The notes below the pieces were generated by a model. That model worked only from the letters and a program-made list of their open reading frames with translations. It made no database searches and had not been told where the DNA came from. The position numbers and the translations under genes were made by a program. Of a DNA stretch of 64,000 bases, positions 1 through 64,000 are shown piece by piece; position 1 is the stretch's first letter; every line of letters starts with the position of its first letter. The DNA comes from Hermatobates lingyangjiaoensis (taxonomy: Eukaryota > Arthropoda > Insecta > Hemiptera > Hermatobatidae). The DNA lies in contig JAPFBL010000036.1 in assembly GCA_026182355.1 (NCBI GenBank), positions 1,178,001-1,242,000 of the forward strand, read 5' to 3'.

Positions 1-266
1 GTATATACGGTAGGAATTGAAGTGAATGAGACCAAGTCACATGGTCAACTGTATGTCGCTTGCTCAAAAGTCAGAGGTTTAACTCTCTGTTCCTCCATGC
101 ACCTGAAGGATAGACAACTAATGTGGTTTATACAGAGGCACTTACTTAACGCTGTACTAATAATGATATTTTCTACTATTCTATCATTTGTAATCATATT
201 TTGGATTACCACGTATCATCTCTGAGTTTTTGTAAAATACCCGTCAAAGGCAGGCACGTCTGCTAC
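1..266 (+). pseudogene. Helitron 3' relic (PIF1-like helicase C-terminus)
   Basis: The reading frame VGIEVNETKSHGQLYVACSK matches the last helicase motif of the Helitron at 8035-11042 (SHGQLYVGCSRVG). It runs on to 225 in unrelated-looking sequence. A decayed end resembling ACGTCTGCTAC at 256-266 parallels the Helitron 3' terminus. It lies in the intron after the last recognised CEP162-like exon and is truncated by the window edge. Confidence 0.7.
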
Positions 267-630
267 AAAGAATATACCAGAATAGTGAACCCTTAATACT
301 TCAAGTAACTCATTTTTCTTGTAATTAAATTATCTCTATAAGGCAATAAAAGCAAACATAAAAGAAATTGCAATGGGTTCTTTAAAAGAAATAAACGACC
401 GACTATTCAACGAATTTCATTAAGCCATTCATAAAAAAACAATTACTGGAATAAATCAAAAACAAGGAATTTGATAGCTTGTTAACTCTTTACAATACCT
501 ATTATTCAAATATTTCTCAGTCATTTCGAAACCGTATATGGAGCATGTTTCATTATTATAACATTTACTCTAAAGATAACTACTCTAAATGAAAAATTAA
601 CTCAATGTGGTGGTTGACTTAGTTACTCAC

Positions 631-58670
<58,040 letters not shown>

Positions 58671-61600
58671 CTGAAAAATATCGAAAATTTAGGACATGAA
58701 GTGGTAAAATATTACAGTATTATAGCATGTCACAAACGATAATCGTAGTGGGGAACATAATTCCTCCAATATTTTCTTGGAGACTAGACTGGGCACTAGA
58801 CCGTTTTTGAACTTGTCCCGAATTCAGTCTTTTCTGAATACTGAAGAAATTACAAAACCTGGTAAGCGAAGAAAAAAGTTCACAGCGTAAGACTAAATGC
58901 GTTAAGTACAGAAGTCAAATGCACAATAAAGTTTGGTAAGTTAATTAAACAAAGAAATACCTAACTCTACCATCCTAAAAAGTCAACACTTTTGATTCTT
59001 AAGTATTATTTCATCAAGAAAGTATATGGAAATAATATATGAGAGACAGAAAGCTAAACTGTAGAAAATGTACTATTAATAATGAGTAGTTAAACCTGAT
59101 TTTTAAATATATTTAAAACTAACTCTATCAAATAAACTATTTTCTGAATCAGACCTCTATTTTAATTACAATACAAAAAAACACAATTCAAAAAATTTTT
59201 TCACACCTGACGATTAATTCTGGAAGTGATGAATAAATTGGAACAGACTGAAGTGGATTTTCCAACACAGCCATTCCCTCTCTGACAAAATTAATGTTGA
59301 CCTAAAACAATGTTTAAAATAGAACCAATCATAATATTTTGATTCTTATAATAGGAATCTATTTCCTAATTGATTTATTTTTATTTTTTGTAAACACAGA
59401 TTAACCTTTTGCGAAAATCTTTAACAATCAAACACTTCACTTGAATGTTTTTTTTAATTTGTTTGAAAATCTTATTACGAACGAAATATTTTGTTCCTTT
59501 ATTCTAACAAAAACAGCTAAACAAACTCTTATGTCAAAAATACTAACACATTTTGCAAAATTTAAAGCTAACAACACCCAAAATCACAACCATTCAAAAA
59601 TTCATGAAATCCAATATAACCAGTAAACAAAGTAAACCGTATTTAAATTATAACCTTCCACCCGCCTAAAAAATTCAATACACTTTTCACGTTAACCTGT
59701 TAAATGAAGTCCGAGAAGGTTGATTCAAAAAACGTCTGTATCATTAATTAAGTCATATTGGTTAATTGATATTTCATGTTTAATACATATTTATGTTACG
59801 GTTAAATAATAACAGTAATAGATTGATTTTTTTTAAAATTCTATCAAACTAAATTAGCTATATATTGGAACTCGATTTGAATAGTAAGGAAAAATGAATA
59901 CTGAATCATATACAGCTGTACAATAATAAAATATAAACATATTATGTGGAAAAATTTGCTAAAGGTATAACAACAACAAAAACAATGTAAATTGATTTCA
60001 TTTGTAATTATTATGGGTGTACTAATAAGTAAGACTGTTAAGTACATCTCAGATCAAAGTCAGATGAAACTGACTTCAAAGGAAACAAGTCTTAACAATG
60101 GGGTAGGTCTGTGGTTCCCAAAATATAATCACGGCACAATGAACAGACACCACTTCCCCTTAATGGTTCTGCAAATTGTATCATGAAGTTATGGATCAGA
60201 AGACTATCTAAGTAAACACTTAATTCTTTGATATTTAATGTGCCTTAATATGTTACCTAATGATCCCTACAAATATCAATAGGCCACCACGATTGCGAAT
60301 TGTGCACTGGATACAACGTTTAATGGACAACCTTGGAAAACTATAAATTTAGGAAGGAAATATAAATATAATCAGCTGGTTGAAAAAGTTTGGAAACCAT
60401 TGGATTTTTAGCCTAATGCCTTATTGCCAACCATTAAACCCAAATGGTCTACATACCATACCAACAGATACAGGCAACTTTTCGTCGACTAGGGCCAATT
60501 GCATGACTTAGAAATGGACGACCACTACTTGATAATAACGTAAGTAAGAGTGCTTATTATAGTCCTATTTGTTGAAATCGTTCTTTGTTTCATTTGTCCT
60601 AATAAGAAAGTGTACTACAATCTAGAATTCATTTCAGTTATTTCTTACTGAAGATTACATTTTATAAAATTGTAGATGAAAATATTGTGTAAAAACATAA
60701 AAAATCATTGAGATGTTGTTCTTTAACAATTAATCAATTATTTGGTGTCATCAACAACAATCAATTGAGTTGAAAAATATAGATTTTTCTGTACTCGTAA
60801 CCATTTGATCAATATCAGGTAGAATACGATATGCTTCACTATTAAGATATACTAATTATTAATACTCGCTATTTAGTCCTGAGAAGTGAAGGTCAAATGC
60901 CTCTTCTAATTGGTGGAGATATTGCTCTACTTTATTACAACATGTGGATGAGATAGAGGATATACTCCTCAATATCCCAATCCTCCCTCCTAAGGAAAAG
61001 AAGAAGGATGAAAGGGAAGAGAACCTCACAAAGGCTGTACTCATTCCAATGCTGACGCCCTCACAGAAGAGACTAAGAGGAGCGGAATGGATACAAAGAG
61101 AAGAACTCTCTGTAGAAGAGGCTGCAGAGAAACCAAAAGGACTCTGAGAAGTAAGTTGCAATAATCAGTTACTTTTCTTAATATTTTAGTTATAAGTAGT
61201 CATATCTCTGTAAACTTCAGTTGTATATCATTTTTCGTATGATTTTGATACATTTTAGTACTTTTTTGGGAGAATATTGGGTACCCGAAGGAACCAAAAT
61301 TGTAAGTACTTCCCCGAGGGAATATATTAATCCCTTGAGGACAAAGTCTTCAGTTTTAAGTTCCAAATTTATTTTGATTTCTGTCACTTGTCCTAAGTTA
61401 GTATAAAGTCTGCCCTAAGGGTCACAAATTATTACCCCAAGGATCTTTAGTCTTAGTAAAACTCCCACCCAAATAATACCAAGGCGTTTTAGATTTCCCT
61501 TTTCCTACCGGCCTGTGTTACATTATGAGAGTAATATATCAATTGCAAGGCAGTAACTTATACTCCGGATGACAACGGAAGTTGAAATGCAGAAGTGAGC

Positions 61601-62210
61601 TGTATCAGTTGTTTCTACCTAATTTTACACAAACAAACATATATATGTAAATTTCCTTTAATTTCAAATCAAATATGTATTTTTAAAGTTGCGAAATACA
61701 TTTAATAAGTTTGGTTAGAGTAAAGTTAGTATAGGCTAATACCATTTAAATATTGTGGAATTACTGTAATTAATTGTAACCAAAAATAATTTAAATTATT
61801 AAATTAATTATGAAGCTATTTTATTCTTACTTAAGCACAGTTTTGCTTAAGAGCGCATTATTGATGTTTATTCACTATTGAAACGATTAGACTACATTAA
61901 GTAAATCTTTCGCATAATCATCAATATTTGCGGTCAATGATCTTCTTTACAACTCTTACTATACTGTAGGTTAAAGAAATTAACAAACCAAATAAACTCT
62001 GTTAAACAGTACTCATGCATAACATAACCATTAAATAACCAAGGTTTTTATAATAGTTACATCCGTAAACTGAAGCATCTTAAGAATACTACTGTAACAG
62101 ACACCGAGGACGTCATTTTGGCTGACAAATTATTATTTACGGAGTCAAATACAGTTCCCCAACTAAATTTCTTCATTTATTTTGAAGATTAACCTTCTGT
62201 TTTATTATTA
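58671..62210. other. Upstream intron or flank, no firm gene
   Basis: A charged open frame at 60944-61147 (plus) and a possible exon at 59212-59300 (minus) were examined but not accepted. A decayed hammerhead-like string (GGATGACAACGG, then AAGTTGAAATGC) lies near 61566. No start exon for the CEP162-like gene was found. Confidence 0.4.
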
Positions 62211-62960
62211 CCAGCAGATGTGCCCATTTTTTATGGGTATTTTACACAAATTCAGAGATGAATAGTAGTATTTCAAAATATTATTAGAAAAATTATAGAA
62301 TAGGAAAAAAGATATTTATTAGCACAGTCTTAAGAAAGTGGAAACTCTGACCCTTGAGCAAGCAACATACAGTTAACCATGTGAGAAACACTTGGCTCAC
62401 TCACTTCAAATTCCTGCCTTAGACAGAATTTGGGCTAGCGACTTATTTACTTAGACATTGCGAAACAGACGCTGACGGGAAATTCCAACCGTTTGAATTG
62501 AAAGATTGTTACTAGGTATAAATGGTATGTGTGGTATAAATACTGACTCCCCAGTCATGATCTGTGCAAAGCACAAATTTGGAGTCGTGTACACATTTTG
62601 AGTGCACATTTTTGGGGCACTCAAGTTTTGTAACAGCATGATTGGTGCCCCTACTTTAAGTTTTAAGTCAAGGGAAGGCAGTTCCAGCAGCAGTCATGGA
62701 GTCAGAAAATTCAATTGGATAATGAACTGCTTCCTCATCACTAAGCACTCTGTTTACTGTCTTGTAAATTCTTTCCTCAGCTTGATATAGTGGAAGAACT
62801 TGTTTATTGATTTTTCCTGCCTGCTCATTTGTAAGAGTAAGAATTGATCCTTCACAAAACTAGTTATTCTGAATAGATGGCAGATCTTGAACTTCGGGAA
62901 ACACCTTGTCAACTATCTGTTGACCTATCTTATCATTTATCTTAATATAAATGCAATTAA
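62211..62960 (-). pseudogene. Helitron relic, helicase C-terminal part and 3' end
   Basis: Minus-strand fragments: KVFPEVQDLPSIQNN, EGSILTLTNEQAGKINKQVL, EEAVHYPIEFSDSM, GAPIMLLQNL-like, TGESVFIPHIPFIPS and SHG-stop-LYVACS. They align in order with the Helitron at 8035. The 3' end has the hairpin CCCAT...ATGGG followed by CACATCTGCTGG and a T (62211), a Helitron terminus. Several stops and frameshifts. Confidence 0.8.
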
Positions 62961-63360
62961 AATCAACTTACAATACTTACTTGCTATACCTTTATATATA
63001 TTCAAATTAAACATGTCTGTGAAAATTGCCAAAGACAGCTTAAAAGCCCATAACTTCACTTCTATGTTAAATTTTTAATCTATTCAAAGCTTAGATTTTA
63101 AGTTAGATGTACAGAAACCTACTTAACTTGTTAGTATGTTTACATACACGTAAAGTTAATGTGAAATGAGTCAGTTCTGAGTAATGTACGGACAAAACCT
63201 TTCTTTTATTTATATAGATTATTACTATTATATTTTGTGGTAAGATGTCCCTTGTCTATAATTTGAATATATATAAAGGTATAGCAAGTAAGTATTGTAA
63301 GTTGATTTTAATTGCATTTATATTTAAGATAAATGATAGGATAGGTCAACAGATAGTCAT
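62908..63360. repeat. Inverted repeat overlapping Helitron relic
   Basis: 62908-63003 and 63263-63360 are inverted copies (TATATATATTCAAATTA inner end, ACTATCTGTTGACCTATC outer end). The outer end of the left arm belongs to the Helitron relic, so the right arm is a copy made after Helitron insertion. Confidence 0.8.
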
Positions 63361-64000
63361 TTTTCATATTTGAAAGAATATTCAACTTTTTTTTTATTGT
63401 TTATGTTTTTAAACTTCTATTAGTTTAAAAATTTAAACTTTATTAATAAGCCATATTGACTATATGGAGCATATATGAATATGGTTCCCTTAAAGTAAAT
63501 TAAAACTCAAGTTCTTAAACCACAAGAGTTTTGATTAAATAGGAAATAGTCATAATTATATAAAGATTGGGGTCAAGTAAAAAATGCTGTATTGACGTTT
63601 AGTTTTAAGAGTGCAAACAAGATTTCCATATTATTTACAGGCATATTGTGTTAATCATAAGAAAGGTCGATTTTGTCTCTTATATAAATTTGCATTAATT
63701 GTATCATACAAATAATTCAACCCTGGGAAATCCAGTACCCGACTGCTTATCAGAGTTCTAGCCATGTAATATGTCAGAAAGGTTATCACTGATAACAAAA
63801 CAGAAAGTTCAAAAATCTTATTTACAGGCATCAGAGTTTCAATAAATCCAAGGATATTAAAAAAAAATATATATCTAGAGTAAAACACTCGAATTCCACT
63901 GACAAATTAATATTGGAGAAACTGTGAACGTGTTGGTCATACAAAGTTTTGCTTAGCAGCACAATTCGGAAATAGCACAATCGATTTTACTGAAACGCTT
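63361..64000. other. AT-rich flank, nothing recognised
   Basis: Includes a hydrophobic minus-strand open frame at 63655-63888 without family resemblance, likely chance. Confidence 0.4.

Noticed and set aside
59212..59300. Extra CEP162-like exon on the minus strand (VNINFVREGMAVLENP)
   Set aside because: The open frame ends in phase 2, while the next exon at 58670 begins in phase 1, and there is no family resemblance.
60944..61147. Plus-strand charged open frame
   Set aside because: Lys/Glu-rich low-complexity sequence without a domain, splice context or neighbours; open on both strands, as purine-rich DNA often is.

Overview
This is a 64 kb piece of AT-rich nuclear DNA from an invertebrate animal. 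The evidence for a eukaryote is short coding exons bounded by GT/AG splice sites with matching phases, long introns, and Helitron, mariner, non-LTR and SINE-like elements. The gene content and repeat types would fit an arthropod, but nothing here fixes the phylum.

Two host genes are supported, both on the minus strand. The first is a long coiled-coil protein gene. I recognise twelve exons between 58670 and 631; all junctions agree in phase, and several exons look like CEP162, a centriole/transition-zone protein. The gene is open at the left window edge, and its first exon was not found. The second is a complete seven-exon secreted M14A procarboxypeptidase (30065 to 20492, about 426 residues). 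It has all the catalytic residues and an Asp at the specificity position, which predicts carboxypeptidase B-type activity. It lies wholly inside a 33 kb intron of the CEP162-like gene, on the same strand. Each gene has one 1-base frameshift in or beside a homopolymer. In both cases adding one base restores the exon phase, which suggests uncorrected assembly errors rather than dead genes.

The rest is intronic and repeat-rich. A Helitron with both ends (8035-11042) carries a broken PIF1-like helicase and no Rep domain; two older Helitron relics sit at 1-266 and 62211-62960. A 940 bp perfectly symmetric mariner foldback lies at 55999-56938. Decayed non-LTR elements lie at 11.95-13.13, 15.7-15.97 and 33.45-34.6 kb, and an 870 bp retroposon with a 15 bp target duplication at 13160-14029. 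tRNA-headed SINE-like copies sit at 19.77 and 21.5 kb.

The most striking layer lies mostly between 24 and 54 kb. It consists of many unrelated-looking inverted repeats set in (TA)n tracts. Most share one RNA motif: CTGANGA, one extra base, a short hairpin, GAAA, a one- or two-base-pair mini stem III, then a strand complementary to the bases just before CTGANGA. This is the layout of minimal type I hammerhead ribozymes, as known from the flanking repeats of Penelope-like retroelements. About two dozen such motifs in several sequence families can be placed. The outer end of one family appears to have been amplified into 21 tandem copies of 79 bp (39836-41494).
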